This document shows positions 51,501 to 61,875 of a stretch of 64,000 bases of DNA, one piece after another. Under the pieces are notes generated by a model, which saw nothing but the letters and a program-made list of their open reading frames with translations, searched no databases and was not told where the DNA came from. The DNA comes from Enterococcus devriesei (GTDB taxonomy: Bacteria > Bacillota > Bacilli > Lactobacillales > Enterococcaceae). The DNA is taken from assembly GCF_001885905.1 (NCBI RefSeq), contig NZ_JXKM01000008.1:62001-126000 (forward strand), given 5' to 3'. The stretch's first letter is position 1. The number at the start of each line of letters is the position of its first letter. Made by a program: the position numbers and the translations under genes.

Positions 51501-52688
51501 TTATTTTTCGATTTCAGTTACGATACCTGAACCAACGGTCCGTCCACCTTCACGAATAGAGAAGGTTGTACCTTGTTCTACCGCGATTGGATGAATCAAG
51601 TCAACGTCGATGGTTACGTTATCGCCAGGCATTACCATTTCAGTACCTTCTGGTAATAAAATGTTACCAGTAACGTCGGTTGTACGGAAGTAGAATTGAG
51701 GACGATAGTTGTTAAAGAATGGTGTATGACGTCCGCCTTCTTCTTTGGTCAATACGTAAACTTCAGCTTTGAATTTTGTATGTGGTGTGATTGAACCTGG
51801 TTTAGCAAGAACTTGGCCACGTTCGATTTCATCACGAGTGATACCACGTAATAGAACCCCAACGTTATCGCCGGCTTCACCATAATCCAATGTTTTACGG
51901 AACATTTCAAGTCCGGTAACGACCGCTTTTTGAACTTCAGGTTTGATCCCGATGATTTCAATTTCGTCGCCGACTTTGACTTCACCACGATCGATACGAC
52001 CAGATGCAACAGTACCACGACCTGTGATTGAAAAGACATCTTCCACTGGTAACAAGAATGGTTTGTCGTTGTCACGTTCTGGAGTTGGAATGTATTCATC
52101 AACAGTATCCATTAAGTCAAGGATAACTTGTTCTTGTTCTGGATCGCCTTCTAAAGCTTTCAAAGCAGAGCCTTTAAGAACAGGAATATCATCGCCTGGG
52201 AAACCATATTCAGAAAGTAATTCACGAACTTCCATTTCAACTAAATCGATCAATTCTTCGTCATCTACTAAGTCAACTTTGTTCAAGAAGACGATCAAGT
52301 ATTTAACACCTACTTGACGTGATAACAAAATATGTTCACGTGTTTGTGGCATTGGGCCATCAGTAGCTGATACAACTAAGATTGCGCCATCCATTTGAGC
52401 AGCACCGGTGATCATGTTTTTAACATAGTCCGCGTGTCCTGGAGCGTCGATGTGAGCATAGTGACGTTTTTCTGTTTCGTATTCTACGTGTGCGGTATTG
52501 ATAGTGATACCACGTTCACGTTCTTCTGGTGCAGCATCGATACTAGCGTAGTCTTGAGGGTTTGCTAGACCTTTTTTACCTAATACCGTAGTGATTGCTG
52601 CCGTCAATGTTGTTTTACCATGATCGACGTGACCGATGGTACCAATATTAACGTGTGGTTTACTTCTATCATAATGTTCTTTTGCCAT
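51501..52688 (-). CDS. tuf: Elongation factor Tu
   Basis: A 395-residue EF-Tu, which delivers aminoacyl-tRNA to the ribosome. G1 is [10 protein letters not shown] (about 19-28), G3 DAPGHADY and G4 NKVDLVDD; domains 2 and 3 follow ([13 protein letters not shown]; the C-terminus [14 protein letters not shown]). The start is ATG 52688 after AGGAGG. It is monocistronic here, away from the str operon, between a promoter with an AT-rich leader and a terminator. Confidence 0.99.
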   Translation of the reverse strand: MAKEHYDRSKPHVNIGTIGHVDHGKTTLTAAITTVLGKKGLANPQDYASIDAAPEERERGITINTAHVEYETEKRHYAHIDAPGHADYVKNMITGAAQMDGAILVVSATDGPMPQTREHILLSRQVGVKYLIVFLNKVDLVDDEELIDLVEMEVRELLSEYGFPGDDIPVLKGSALKALEGDPEQEQVILDLMDTVDEYIPTPERDNDKPFLLPVEDVFSITGRGTVASGRIDRGEVKVGDEIEIIGIKPEVQKAVVTGLEMFRKTLDYGEAGDNVGVLLRGITRDEIERGQVLAKPGSITPHTKFKAEVYVLTKEEGGRHTPFFNNYRPQFYFRTTDVTGNILLPEGTEMVMPGDNVTIDVDLIHPIAVEQGTTFSIREGGRTVGSGIVTEIEK

Positions 52689-52706
52689 AATAAACAAACC
52701 TCCTAG

Positions 52707-52773
52707 AAAGTGTAAAAATTCTTACGGATATAGTGTAAAACATTTTTAACAAAATGAAAAAGATTTACACTTT
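52707..52773 (-). other. Inverted repeat in the tuf leader
   Basis: AAAGTGTAAA (52707-52716) and TTTACACTTT (52764-52773) are perfect complements 47 bases apart. A hairpin using them would end six bases before the AGGAGG site of tuf. A third GTGTAAA copy (52732-52738) lies between them and could compete for pairing. Confidence 0.5.
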
Positions 52774-52801
52774 TACTTTTTGTAAGTAACCGTCTGACAG
52801 T

Positions 52802-52830
52802 ATAATACATCAGAATTGGTCAAACTCCAA
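52802..52830 (-). promoter_or_regulatory. Predicted promoter of tuf
   Basis: Minus strand TTGGAG (52825-52830), 17 bp, TATTAT (52802-52807), giving a leader of about 105 nt. Confidence 0.55.
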
Positions 52831-52984
52831 ATAATATGTTTCACTTGTATGAGAGTACATTACATTTTCTGAAAGCTTTACAAAATTGTAAGAAATGCCG
52901 TTTTATAAAGGCTGATAGTATACAGAGAATATGATTCTTGGTTTAATAATAGTATAGATTGTTTTTATAGGATGGAGGATGTTT

Positions 52985-53248
52985 ATGGAAGACTTTCAGC
53001 AACAATTAGCTCAATTTCCTATTGAGCTGAGAAAAGCATGGAGCGTTGGCTTCGTGTTCGTCAAGGAAGCTGACCATTATTGGCATTTTCCCGCTAGGCA
53101 GTGGGAGGACAAGCAAATTCAAAACTATTTTTTTGAACGTTTTAATCAATCAAGCTCGTTTGTTTCTTATCCTGAATTAGGATTAAAACAACTAGTCATT
53201 AAAAATCGGCCGGAGCTCCTGATTATCATCCCTTATAGCCCTGAATAG
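52985..53248 (+). CDS. Small hypothetical protein, 87 residues
   Basis: An 87-residue soluble protein, rich in aromatics (DHYWHFPARQWEDKQIQNYF) with a hydrophobic end (LLIIIPYSPE). The ATG at 52985 is chosen because GGAGG lies six bases upstream; the ATG at 52979 directly abuts it. It shares a bidirectional terminator with ilvA and is divergent from tuf. No family is recognised. Confidence 0.7.
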   Translation: MEDFQQQLAQFPIELRKAWSVGFVFVKEADHYWHFPARQWEDKQIQNYFFERFNQSSSFVSYPELGLKQLVIKNRPELLIIIPYSPE

Positions 53249-53264
53249 AATTTTTTCCATAGAA

Positions 53265-53311
53265 AACCCGCCCGAAATCAGAGAGCGTTCTGATTCTGGG
53301 CGGGTTCTTTT
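53265..53311. terminator. Bidirectional terminator between 87-residue gene and ilvA
   Basis: ACCCGCCC and GGGCGGGT form the base, with an inner ATCAGA/TCTGAT helix. A-rich left and T-rich right flanks suit both strands. Confidence 0.88.
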
Positions 53312-54566
53312 ATACTAGCAAATTGTATAATGTTTTGTTCTGGCTTAATTCAATATACGTTGAGTCAAATTCTTTCAATCGATTCAGTAACTCCGGTAAC
53401 GTTTCTGGTTTTTCCAACAACACTCCGATAACCACCGGTCCAGTTCCCCGATTGCCTTTTTTCGTGTACTCAAAACGAGTAATGTCATCGCCCTTCCCTA
53501 GAATATCCGAGACGAATTCTTTCAGCGCTCCGGGACGTTGCGGAAAATTCACTACAAAGTAATGCTTCAGACCTTCATAGATCAAGGACCGTTCTTCGAT
53601 CTCCGCCATGCGATTGATATCGTTGTTGCCGCCGCTAATGACGCAAATCACCGTTTTTCCTTTAAGCTGATCCTTCATTAATTCTAAAGCCGCCACACTC
53701 AGTGCCCCAGCCGGTTCAACCACGATCGCTTGTTTACCATATAAATCTAAAATCGTTGAACAGATCAGTCCTTCATCTACTGACCTTAAGTCATCAACAT
53801 ACTTTTTACTGTGTGAATAGGTAATATCACCGACTTGCTGAACCGCTGCCCCATCAACGAATTTATCGATTTCAGCTAACTTAACAGGTTGGTCTTCTTC
53901 AAACGCCGCTTGCATGGAAGCCGCGCCTTTTGGTTCCACCCCGATCACCTTTGTGGAGGGCGAGGTGCTTTTCACATAAGCGGAAACACCGCTGATCAAT
54001 CCACCACCACCGATCGCTGTGATCACGTAATCGGGTTTGTAACCTTCACTTTCAGCATCTGCCATCATTTCTAATGCTAACGTTCCTTGTCCTGCAATGA
54101 TATTTCTATCATTAAAGGGATCGATAAACGTCATATCATTTTCTTTACAAAACGCTCTTGCGGCCGTAGCGGAAGCGTCAAAGGTATCACCAACCAAATG
54201 AATGTCTGCGAACTCGCCGCCAAAAAATTTTACTTGCGAAACCTTTTGCTGCGGCGTGGTGGTGGGCATAAAAATAGCGGCTTTTGTTTTTAATTCATGG
54301 CAAGTATAGGCGACGCCTTGTGCGTGATTGCCCGCACTGGCACATACTACCCCTTTTTTTAATTCTGACTCAGGAAGCTTCTTAATCGCATAATAGGCGC
54401 CCCGTAATTTAAATGAACGAACCTTTTGTAGATCCTCTCGTTTCAGCAGAACAGTTGCCTGATACTTTTCAGATAAATAGCGATCATATTGCAACGGCGT
54501 ATGATTCACAGCGTTCTTCAATAATTGATAGGCACTGCGAACCTCTGTATCATTGATCAATTCCAT
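53310..54566 (-). CDS. ilvA: Threonine dehydratase (biosynthetic)
   Basis: A 418-residue PLP enzyme that converts threonine to 2-oxobutyrate, the first committed step of isoleucine synthesis. The PLP lysine is in VRSFKLRGAYYAI (about Lys56), the glycine loop is AIGGGGLISG, and SAGNHAQGVAY binds substrate. A C-terminal ACT-like domain (about 335-418, HYFVVNFPQRPGALKEFV) allows isoleucine feedback, which separates it from the short catabolic TdcB type. It is the last gene of ilvDBNCA, 14 bp after ilvC. Confidence 0.95.
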   Translation of the reverse strand: MELINDTEVRSAYQLLKNAVNHTPLQYDRYLSEKYQATVLLKREDLQKVRSFKLRGAYYAIKKLPESELKKGVVCASAGNHAQGVAYTCHELKTKAAIFMPTTTPQQKVSQVKFFGGEFADIHLVGDTFDASATAARAFCKENDMTFIDPFNDRNIIAGQGTLALEMMADAESEGYKPDYVITAIGGGGLISGVSAYVKSTSPSTKVIGVEPKGAASMQAAFEEDQPVKLAEIDKFVDGAAVQQVGDITYSHSKKYVDDLRSVDEGLICSTILDLYGKQAIVVEPAGALSVAALELMKDQLKGKTVICVISGGNNDINRMAEIEERSLIYEGLKHYFVVNFPQRPGALKEFVSDILGKGDDITRFEYTKKGNRGTGPVVIGVLLEKPETLPELLNRLKEFDSTYIELSQNKTLYNLLV

Positions 54567-54580
54567 CGCTGCACCCCCTA

Positions 54581-55594
<1,014 letters not shown>

Positions 55595-55635
55595 TTAAAC
55601 TATATTAATAGCAAAATCAAAAAATGAATTTGCGT

Positions 55636-56112
55636 TTAACCTCTGCTAAATCCGGTCACACCGGTTCGTGCTAACTGTTTAATGCCGTAAGGTCTCAAAA
55701 CATCGATGCAGGCGTTAACTTTTTCACTTGAACCAGCAACTTGAACAACGATTGTTTTCAAACCGACATCCACTACATCCGCTCGAAAAGGTTCAATCAT
55801 CGCTTGAATCTCTGAACGAGCCACGGCTGGCGCATTGACTTTAATCAAAGCCAATTCTCTTTCCAAATGCGGTTCATCCGTCACATCTGATACCTTCACT
55901 ACATCGATCTGCTTGTTCAATTGTTTGGTTACTTGCTCGACATCGGCTAAGGTCTCGGCTTGGATAATGATCGTCATGCGAGATTCTCCGACTTTCTCTG
56001 TCCGTCCAACGGAAACACTATCCATATTTACCTGCCGCCGATTTAATACGCTGGTGATCCGACTAAGCACCCCTACTTGATCGTGAACCATCGCTGTAAT
56101 CATCCGTCTCAT
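55636..56112 (-). CDS. ilvN: Acetolactate synthase small (regulatory) subunit
   Basis: A 158-residue IlvN/IlvH with an N-terminal ACT domain (MITAMVHDQVGVLSRITSVL) that binds valine and a C-terminal ferredoxin-like domain (ARTGVTGFSRG at the end). It activates IlvB and gives valine feedback. The ATG directly abuts the ilvB stop, so translation is coupled. Confidence 0.95.
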   Translation of the reverse strand: MRRMITAMVHDQVGVLSRITSVLNRRQVNMDSVSVGRTEKVGESRMTIIIQAETLADVEQVTKQLNKQIDVVKVSDVTDEPHLERELALIKVNAPAVARSEIQAMIEPFRADVVDVGLKTIVVQVAGSSEKVNACIDVLRPYGIKQLARTGVTGFSRG

Positions 56113-57810
56113 TTAATCAACCCCCAACATCTGATCATTTGGCATCCCCGCAGGAATCATTGGCAGCACGTGTTCTCGGTTACAGATCATCACTTCTATC
56201 AGCATCGGCCCAGCTGTTGCAAAGCCTTCTGTCAGCTCTGCTTCCAAAGTGGCCGGATTCGAGATTTTTCTACCGGCAATGCCATAAGCTTCTGCCATTT
56301 TCATAAAGTCTGGCTGCTCATTGAAAACCGATTGAGAGCGTCGTTCATTAAAGAAGGTTTCTTGCCATTGGCGAACCATCCCTAGGGAACGATTATTCAA
56401 TAGAATAAATTTGATGTCTAAATTGTTTTGGTTTAGAATCGCCAATTCCTGATTGGTCATTTGGAAGCCGCCATCGCCAACAAAGACCACTACCGTTTCC
56501 TTTTTCTTGGCAAACTTCACGCCGATGCCCGCGGGTATTCCATAGCCCATCGTTCCTAAGCCGCCGCTGGTAATCAGCTGTCTAGGAAATTGGAAAGGAT
56601 AAAATTGCGCCGCCCACATTTGATGCTGCCCAACATCAGTTACGACATAAGCCTTTCCTTCAGTGATCCGACCAACGATTTCTACCACTTCTTGCGGTTT
56701 GATTTTTTGTTCATCCCGTTTGTATTTCAACGGATATTTCTCTTTGCGGGCTTGACACTCGATTCGCCATTCTGTGTAATCAGGTGAATCCAGCTCGATT
56801 TCAAGCATTTGCTGCAAAGCGATTTTCGCATCGCCTACGATTGGAATATCCGTCTTGATGATCTTCCCGATTTCCACCGGATCGACATCGATATGCGCGA
56901 CCTTGGCATGGGGTGCGAAGGCTTCCGGTGAACAAGCTAAGCGATCATCGAAACGACTACCGATATTAATCAATAGATCGGTTTCCATCATAGCGATATT
57001 GGCGGCATAGGTTCCGTGCATACCTCCCATCCCAAGAAAACTCGGATGTTCATGAGGCAGTAAGCCTAAACCTAGCAAAGTTGTCACCGTCGGCAATTGA
57101 TACTTTTCAACAAATTGCCGTAGTTCTTTTCCGCCATTTGCGGCCACGACTCCGCCACCTGCTAAAACAAGTGGTTTCTTCGCCTTTTTCAATAAGTTCA
57201 TTAACCGTTCGATTTGTAAGACAGAAGGATTTTTGGTCGGCTGGTAGCTTTCTAAATGAACGACTTGATCCATCTTAGGATTGGCCCTTAATACTGTGAT
57301 ATCCTTTGGCAAATCAATCAACACCGGGCCTTTTCTGCCAGTCGTTGCAATATGGAAAGCTTCATTGACGATCCTTGGCAATTCCTCAATATCCCGAACT
57401 TGATAATTGTTTTTCGTGATTGGTACAGTGATTCCTAACATATCCGCTTCTTGAAAAGCATCCTTGCCAATTCCCGGTGTGGTTACTTGACCTGTAATAA
57501 CTACCAATGGTACAGAATCGATCATTGCATCAGCGATTCCTGTCACAACATTAGTGGCTCCAGGTCCGCTTGTTACGATTACGACGCCGGGATTGCCAGT
57601 TGCTTTCGCATAGCCTTCAGCCGCATGTACGGCCCCCTGCTCGTGGCGTGTCAAAATGTTAGGAATCGTTTCATCATAGAGTGCGTCATACAGCGGTAGG
57701 ACAGAACCGCCGGGATAGCCGAAAATTAATTCGACTCCTTGATTTTCTAAACATTTGATCAATAGATCGGCTCCAGATTGCAGCTCTTCGGCTGCGATTT
57801 CTTGCTTCAT
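56113..57810 (-). CDS. ilvB: Acetolactate synthase large (catalytic) subunit
   Basis: A 565-residue TPP- and FAD-dependent acetohydroxyacid synthase. The catalytic Glu lies in TRHEQGAVHAAEGYAKATG, and the TPP-metal motif is VGDGGFQMTNQELAILNQNN. SRFDDR marks the FAD region. The size and the adjacent ilvN mark it as the biosynthetic enzyme, not the catabolic AlsS. The ATG at 57810 is six bases after AGGGGTG; an in-frame GTG three codons earlier overlaps that site. Confidence 0.96.
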   Translation of the reverse strand: MKQEIAAEELQSGADLLIKCLENQGVELIFGYPGGSVLPLYDALYDETIPNILTRHEQGAVHAAEGYAKATGNPGVVIVTSGPGATNVVTGIADAMIDSVPLVVITGQVTTPGIGKDAFQEADMLGITVPITKNNYQVRDIEELPRIVNEAFHIATTGRKGPVLIDLPKDITVLRANPKMDQVVHLESYQPTKNPSVLQIERLMNLLKKAKKPLVLAGGGVVAANGGKELRQFVEKYQLPTVTTLLGLGLLPHEHPSFLGMGGMHGTYAANIAMMETDLLINIGSRFDDRLACSPEAFAPHAKVAHIDVDPVEIGKIIKTDIPIVGDAKIALQQMLEIELDSPDYTEWRIECQARKEKYPLKYKRDEQKIKPQEVVEIVGRITEGKAYVVTDVGQHQMWAAQFYPFQFPRQLITSGGLGTMGYGIPAGIGVKFAKKKETVVVFVGDGGFQMTNQELAILNQNNLDIKFILLNNRSLGMVRQWQETFFNERRSQSVFNEQPDFMKMAEAYGIAGRKISNPATLEAELTEGFATAGPMLIEVMICNREHVLPMIPAGMPNDQMLGVD

Positions 57811-57904
57811 TTCTTTCACCCCTATTCCCCCTAACTCCTTATATGATGTATTTTCTTTAAAAAAGATGCTTGTTGTTCCCCTGGTAGCGACTTGACTATA
57901 CCGC

Positions 57905-59587
57905 TTATTCTTCCGGTAATTTCATGACCCCGCCCGTATGTGCTGACGTTACTAAGGCTGAGTAACGCGCCAACCAACCTTTTTTGACTTTTGGCTGAAA
58001 TTTTGTCAGTGTTTCTTGTCGCTTTGCCAATTCTTCTGGAGTTACAGCCACATTTAACGTCCGATTGGTCAAATCGATCGTAATTTCATCGCCGTCTTGA
58101 ACCAAAGCAATCGGTCCGCCTGCAGCGGCTTCTGGAGAAACGTGACCCACAGCGATACCGCGAGTTGCCCCAGAAAAACGGCCATCGGTAATCAACGCCA
58201 CATCTTTTCCTAAGCCTCGTCCAACGATACTAGAGGTCGGTGCCAGCATCTCCGGCATTCCTGGTCCGCCCTTTGGTCCTTCATAACGAATCACCACGAC
58301 ATGCCCTTTCGTGACGGTATGATTATCAATTGCTTCGACTGCCTCATCGTGAGAAGCAAAACAGATGGCCTTGCCCTTAAAAACTTTGATACTTGGATCA
58401 ACTCCGCCGACTTTGATGACACTACCTTCTGATGCGATATTGCCATAAAGAATCGAAAGACCGCCGACCGGACTATATGGCGCGCTTTTCGGATGAATCA
58501 CTTCCTCGTTCATGATTTTAGCCGAGGCCACATTCTCACGTAACGTTTTACCAGTGACGGTGATTCGATCAGAATGAATCGCACCGTCGATTGAGACTAA
58601 TTCATTAATAATCGCCGGTACACCACCTGCTTCATGTACATCGTGCATCGAATAACTAGAAGAAGGAGCGATTTTAGAAAGATAGGGAACTCGTTTGGCG
58701 ATCTGATTGATGTCTGCTTGATCGTAATCGATTTCCGCCTCATTAGCGATGGCTAACGTATGAAGCACTGTGTTGGTTGAGCCCCCCATCGCCATGTCTA
58801 AAGCAAAAGCATCGTCAATCGCTTCTTTAGTCACAATGTCTCGCGGTTTAATTTGCTTTTTCACAAGATTCATTAAATGCTTCGCAGATTCACGGACCAG
58901 CTCCCGCCGTTCATCAGAGACCGCTAAGACGGTGCCGTTACCAGGTAAAGCCAGCCCTAAAATTTCGAGCAAGCAGTTCATTGAATTAGCGGTAAACATC
59001 CCGGCACAAGACCCACAGGTTGGACAAGCATTTTGTTCCATAAAGAGAAAATCTTCTTTCGACATTTGCCCCTCCTTAAAAGCCCCCACTGCTTCAAACA
59101 TCGAGGAAAGTGTAGTTTGATGGCCACGAGGATCAATCCCCGCCTTCATCGGTCCGCCTGAACAAAAAATTGAAGGAACATTCGTCCGAACAGCTGCCAT
59201 GATCATTCCCGGTGTGATTTTGTCACAATTAGGAATGTAAAAAACGCCGTCAAACCAATGAGCATTAATAACTGTCTCTGCTGCATCTGCAATTAGTTCA
59301 CGGCTTGGAAGAGAATAACGCATGCCGATATGACCCATCGCGATCCCGTCATCTACGCCGATTGTATTGAATTCAAAGGGAATCCCACCAGCTTCGCGAA
59401 TCGCTTCCTTCGCTACATCTGCCAACTCCCGCAAATGAACATGTCCCGGTACAATATCAATGTAAGAATTACAGACTGCAATAAAGGGCTTATCCATATC
59501 ATGGATATTTTTTACTTGACCGGTCGCATACAATAAGCTTCTGGCGGGTGCCGCCTCAATTCCTTTTTTAATTTGATCACTTCTCAT
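57905..59587 (-). CDS. ilvD: Dihydroxy-acid dehydratase
   Basis: A 560-residue iron-sulfur dehydratase that makes the 2-keto acids of valine and isoleucine. Cluster cysteines lie in [12 protein letters not shown] (near 120) and [20 protein letters not shown] (near 190). The C-terminal domain has [18 protein letters not shown]. The start is ATG 59587 ([16 protein letters not shown]), eight bases after GGGAG; the longer reading would start inside the leader. It is the first structural gene of ilvDBNCA and follows the attenuator leader. Confidence 0.97.
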   Translation of the reverse strand: MRSDQIKKGIEAAPARSLLYATGQVKNIHDMDKPFIAVCNSYIDIVPGHVHLRELADVAKEAIREAGGIPFEFNTIGVDDGIAMGHIGMRYSLPSRELIADAAETVINAHWFDGVFYIPNCDKITPGMIMAAVRTNVPSIFCSGGPMKAGIDPRGHQTTLSSMFEAVGAFKEGQMSKEDFLFMEQNACPTCGSCAGMFTANSMNCLLEILGLALPGNGTVLAVSDERRELVRESAKHLMNLVKKQIKPRDIVTKEAIDDAFALDMAMGGSTNTVLHTLAIANEAEIDYDQADINQIAKRVPYLSKIAPSSSYSMHDVHEAGGVPAIINELVSIDGAIHSDRITVTGKTLRENVASAKIMNEEVIHPKSAPYSPVGGLSILYGNIASEGSVIKVGGVDPSIKVFKGKAICFASHDEAVEAIDNHTVTKGHVVVIRYEGPKGGPGMPEMLAPTSSIVGRGLGKDVALITDGRFSGATRGIAVGHVSPEAAAGGPIALVQDGDEITIDLTNRTLNVAVTPEELAKRQETLTKFQPKVKKGWLARYSALVTSAHTGGVMKLPEE

Positions 59588-59670
59588 AGTCACATCTCCC
59601 TGCTTGTAATAGAGGCTTTCATTGATTGTCAAAAAGCCCAAATAGTATCATCAGATTTTTTGATATTTCA

Positions 59671-59707
59671 TAAAAAAGAGCATCCCATCAATAAATGGGA
59701 TGCTCTT
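59671..59707 (-). terminator. ilv attenuator terminator
   Basis: Minus strand AAGAGCATCCCAT pairs perfectly with ATGGGATGCTCTT across a six-base loop and is followed by TTTTTT. It lies before ilvD, not after a gene, so it can only act as an attenuator of the operon. Confidence 0.88.
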
Positions 59708-59778
59708 GCAAGAATCCCATTTCTAACGCAAACAGGACTCAAACTAACGGATTGTACGTTTCCGCGTTCTAAGTCCTG
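59693..59778 (-). promoter_or_regulatory. Alternative (antiterminator) pairings of the ilv leader
   Basis: Minus-strand AAATGGGAT (59714-59722) is a perfect complement of ATCCCATTT (59693-59701), the promoter-proximal arm and loop of the terminator, so pairing here would abolish termination. Further upstream CAGGACT (59772-59778, at the end of the leader ORF) can pair with AGTCCTG (59733-59739). Confidence 0.65.
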
Positions 59779-59834
59779 AACTCAATAATTAATAAGACGA
59801 TGCCATCAAAATTATTGTATTTACTCTTGCGCAT
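59769..59834 (-). CDS. ilv leader peptide, 21 codons
   Basis: A short ORF with AAGGAG nine bases before its ATG. It starts MRKSKYNNFDG, then has codons ATC GTC TTA TTA ATT ATT (Ile-Val-Leu-Leu-Ile-Ile, 59784-59801), then EFRT and TAG. The six branched-chain codons in a row match the three end-products of the downstream pathway. Ribosome stalling there would reach the first arm of the downstream hairpin. No function of the peptide itself is expected. Confidence 0.8.
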   Translation of the reverse strand: MRKSKYNNFDGIVLLIIEFRT

Positions 59835-59882
59835 GAAAATCGACTCCTTAATTTTCTAATAGTATCTTAATCATTTTTTTAT

Positions 59883-59911
59883 ACTATACAGTTGATAAGA
59901 TTAAAAGTCAA
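59883..59911 (-). promoter_or_regulatory. Promoter of the ilvDBNCA operon
   Basis: Minus strand TTGACT (59906-59911), 17 bp, TATAGT (59883-59888). Transcription would start near 59876, ~40 nt before the leader ATG. Confidence 0.82.
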
Positions 59912-59913
59912 TG

Positions 59914-59928
59914 AATTTTCAGAATATT
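59914..59928 (-). promoter_or_regulatory. CodY box at the ilv promoter
   Basis: AATTTTCAGAATATT matches the CodY consensus AATTTTCWGAAAATT at 14 of 15 positions and begins two bases upstream of the -35. CodY with branched-chain amino acids and GTP would repress here. Confidence 0.72.
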
Positions 59929-59963
59929 TTCTCACTAAGATATTTTTTGGTTTTTCACAGCAA

Positions 59964-60005
59964 AAAAAGGACCTGTAACAAAATTCTTGTCACAGGTCCT
60001 TTTTA
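59964..60005 (-). terminator. Terminator of the ABC exporter operon
   Basis: AAAAAGGACCTGT pairs with ACAGGTCCTTTTT (extended by further pairs), with a T-run on the minus strand. It separates the exporter operon from the ilv promoter. Confidence 0.85.
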
Positions 60006-60069
60006 CGAATAAATGGTGTTCCAATAGTAGCCGCTTCGGTAATAAATCGAACACTTCTGTCATAACCTC

Positions 60070-61875
60070 TTAACTAGCAAATTGGCTATTATAAAGATTC
60101 GCGTAAAAGTCGCCTTTCTTCATTAAGCTACGATGACTCCCCTGTTCAATGATCGTTCCATCCTTCATTACCAGAATCAAATCTGCATTCTTAATAGTAG
60201 ACAGTCGGTGGGCGATTACAAAACTTGTCCGTTCCGAAGTTAATTGATCCATTGCTTGTTGGATCATCCCCTCTGTCCGGGTATCAACACTTGACGTTGC
60301 TTCATCTAAGATCAACAATTGCGGATCAGCTAAAATCGCCCGTGCAATTGTTAATAGCTGCTGCTGGCCTTGCGAGATCTGAGTGCCATCTGACGAAATG
60401 ACTGTGTCATACCCATTTGGCAAAGTTCGAATGAAATGATGACACTGAGCATCTTTGGCTGCTTGGATGATTTCTTGTCGTGTTGCATCAGGTCGGCTAT
60501 AAGCAATATTTTCTGCCACCGTTCCTTCAAACAACCAAGTATCTTGCAAAACCATCCCAAATTTCTGACGAATCGCCGCTCGTGAGAAATGCGTAATATT
60601 CTTGCCATCCACTTCAATTTGACCATTAGTTAATTCATAAAAACGCATCAGTAAATTGATCATCGTCGTTTTCCCAGCACCAGTGGGACCGACGATCGCT
60701 ACCATTTGTTTAGGCTTCACTTTGAAATTGACATCTTCCATCAATAATCGCTCAGGCGTATAACCAAAGGCAACCCGTTTAAAACGAACTTCGCCACGTA
60801 ATTTTGCCGGAACCGAAAGATTCAAGCCGTCTGCTACTTCTTCTTCTTGATCCAATATTTCAAAGATGCGTTCTAAAGCCGCAAAGGCACTTTGCAGACT
60901 ATTGATCACGTAAGAAACCTGTGTAATCGGTTCAGAGACTTGATTCACATATTGGAGATAGGCTTGCACCAGACCAATCGATAATTGACCATTAATCACC
61001 ATGATTCCTCCCACAACCGCGCTAGTCACAAAACCTAATTGGTTGATTAAACGAATCAAAGGATTGATGGCGAAACTGACAAACTGCGCTTTTTTGAAAG
61101 CTTGAAACTGGGCTTCATTTAATTCGTCCAATTCTACAGCTGTTTCCTGTTGGCGATTATATGCTTTGATCAAAAGATTTCCAGAATAATTTTCCTCGGC
61201 TTTCGTTCCAACGGCACCTAGAGCCGCTTGATTCTGAGAAAAATAATCTTGATTTTTGTGAGCGAGATAATTCGTCAACGTAAGGCTAATGATCAAAATA
61301 ACGATGATTGAAAGTGTTAATAAGGGACTCAGATAGAACATCAAGCCTAGCCCAATCACAATTGATAAAACGGCCGAGATCAGTTGCATCAAACCTACTT
61401 GTAATACTTCCGATACTTTATCTAAATCCAGTGTTGCTCGTGTTAAAACGTCCCCGGTCTTGTATTGATCAAAAAATTTCATTGGTAAACGATTCAATTT
61501 ATCCGTCAATAATTTTCTCAAGCGCAAAGTCAACGTTTCGGCAACACTAGCCATGGTGTATTCTTGCAAAAGTGAGAATAACGCAACCCCACCCCAAGTC
61601 AGAAATAAAAATAGAACAGGGCGAAGCAGTGCAGCAAACAAATTTTCTAAACTCACTTGCTTGTCACGAACTAGTGCAATGATCGCATCTAGACCCCAAC
61701 CTAAAATTAACGGCGTGATTGCCATCAAAGTCGCAAAACAGACAGCCGATGTGATAATAATCAAAAAACGACCTTTTTGTTCAAGTAATAATTTCAACAA
61801 ACGAACGCCCGTTTTTTTGAATTCTTTTGGTGTTTCTGTTGCTTGTTGTTTTTCCTCAACTTGCTTGATGCTCAT
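60070..61875 (-). CDS. ABC exporter subunit with consensus ATPase residues (EfrF-like)
   Basis: A 601-residue half-transporter: six membrane helices (about 40-320) followed by an ATPase domain. Walker A is GPTGAGKTTMIN, Walker B ILDEATSSVD with the catalytic Glu, and the H-loop AHRLSTI is intact. The signature is changed to ISQGQQQLL instead of LSGGQ. The partner gene has the complementary defects, as in heterodimeric exporters such as LmrCD and EfrEF. The start at 61875 follows GGAGGGG and overlaps the partner gene by 20 bp. The MerR regulator next door fits the EfrEF-ChlR system of chlorhexidine response, but substrate is inferred only. Confidence 0.88.
   Translation of the reverse strand: MSIKQVEEKQQATETPKEFKKTGVRLLKLLLEQKGRFLIIITSAVCFATLMAITPLILGWGLDAIIALVRDKQVSLENLFAALLRPVLFLFLTWGGVALFSLLQEYTMASVAETLTLRLRKLLTDKLNRLPMKFFDQYKTGDVLTRATLDLDKVSEVLQVGLMQLISAVLSIVIGLGLMFYLSPLLTLSIIVILIISLTLTNYLAHKNQDYFSQNQAALGAVGTKAEENYSGNLLIKAYNRQQETAVELDELNEAQFQAFKKAQFVSFAINPLIRLINQLGFVTSAVVGGIMVINGQLSIGLVQAYLQYVNQVSEPITQVSYVINSLQSAFAALERIFEILDQEEEVADGLNLSVPAKLRGEVRFKRVAFGYTPERLLMEDVNFKVKPKQMVAIVGPTGAGKTTMINLLMRFYELTNGQIEVDGKNITHFSRAAIRQKFGMVLQDTWLFEGTVAENIAYSRPDATRQEIIQAAKDAQCHHFIRTLPNGYDTVISSDGTQISQGQQQLLTIARAILADPQLLILDEATSSVDTRTEGMIQQAMDQLTSERTSFVIAHRLSTIKNADLILVMKDGTIIEQGSHRSLMKKGDFYANLYNSQFAS

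Noticed and set aside
59588-59641. N-terminal extension of ilvD from an upstream ATG
   Set aside because: The extension lies in the leader, has no ribosome-binding site and is not like dihydroxy-acid dehydratases; GGGAG directs the start at 59587.
59588-59834. T-box riboswitch upstream of ilvD
   Set aside because: The conserved T-box AGGGTGG sequence and its stem I features are absent, whereas a leader ORF rich in Ile, Val and Leu codons is present.
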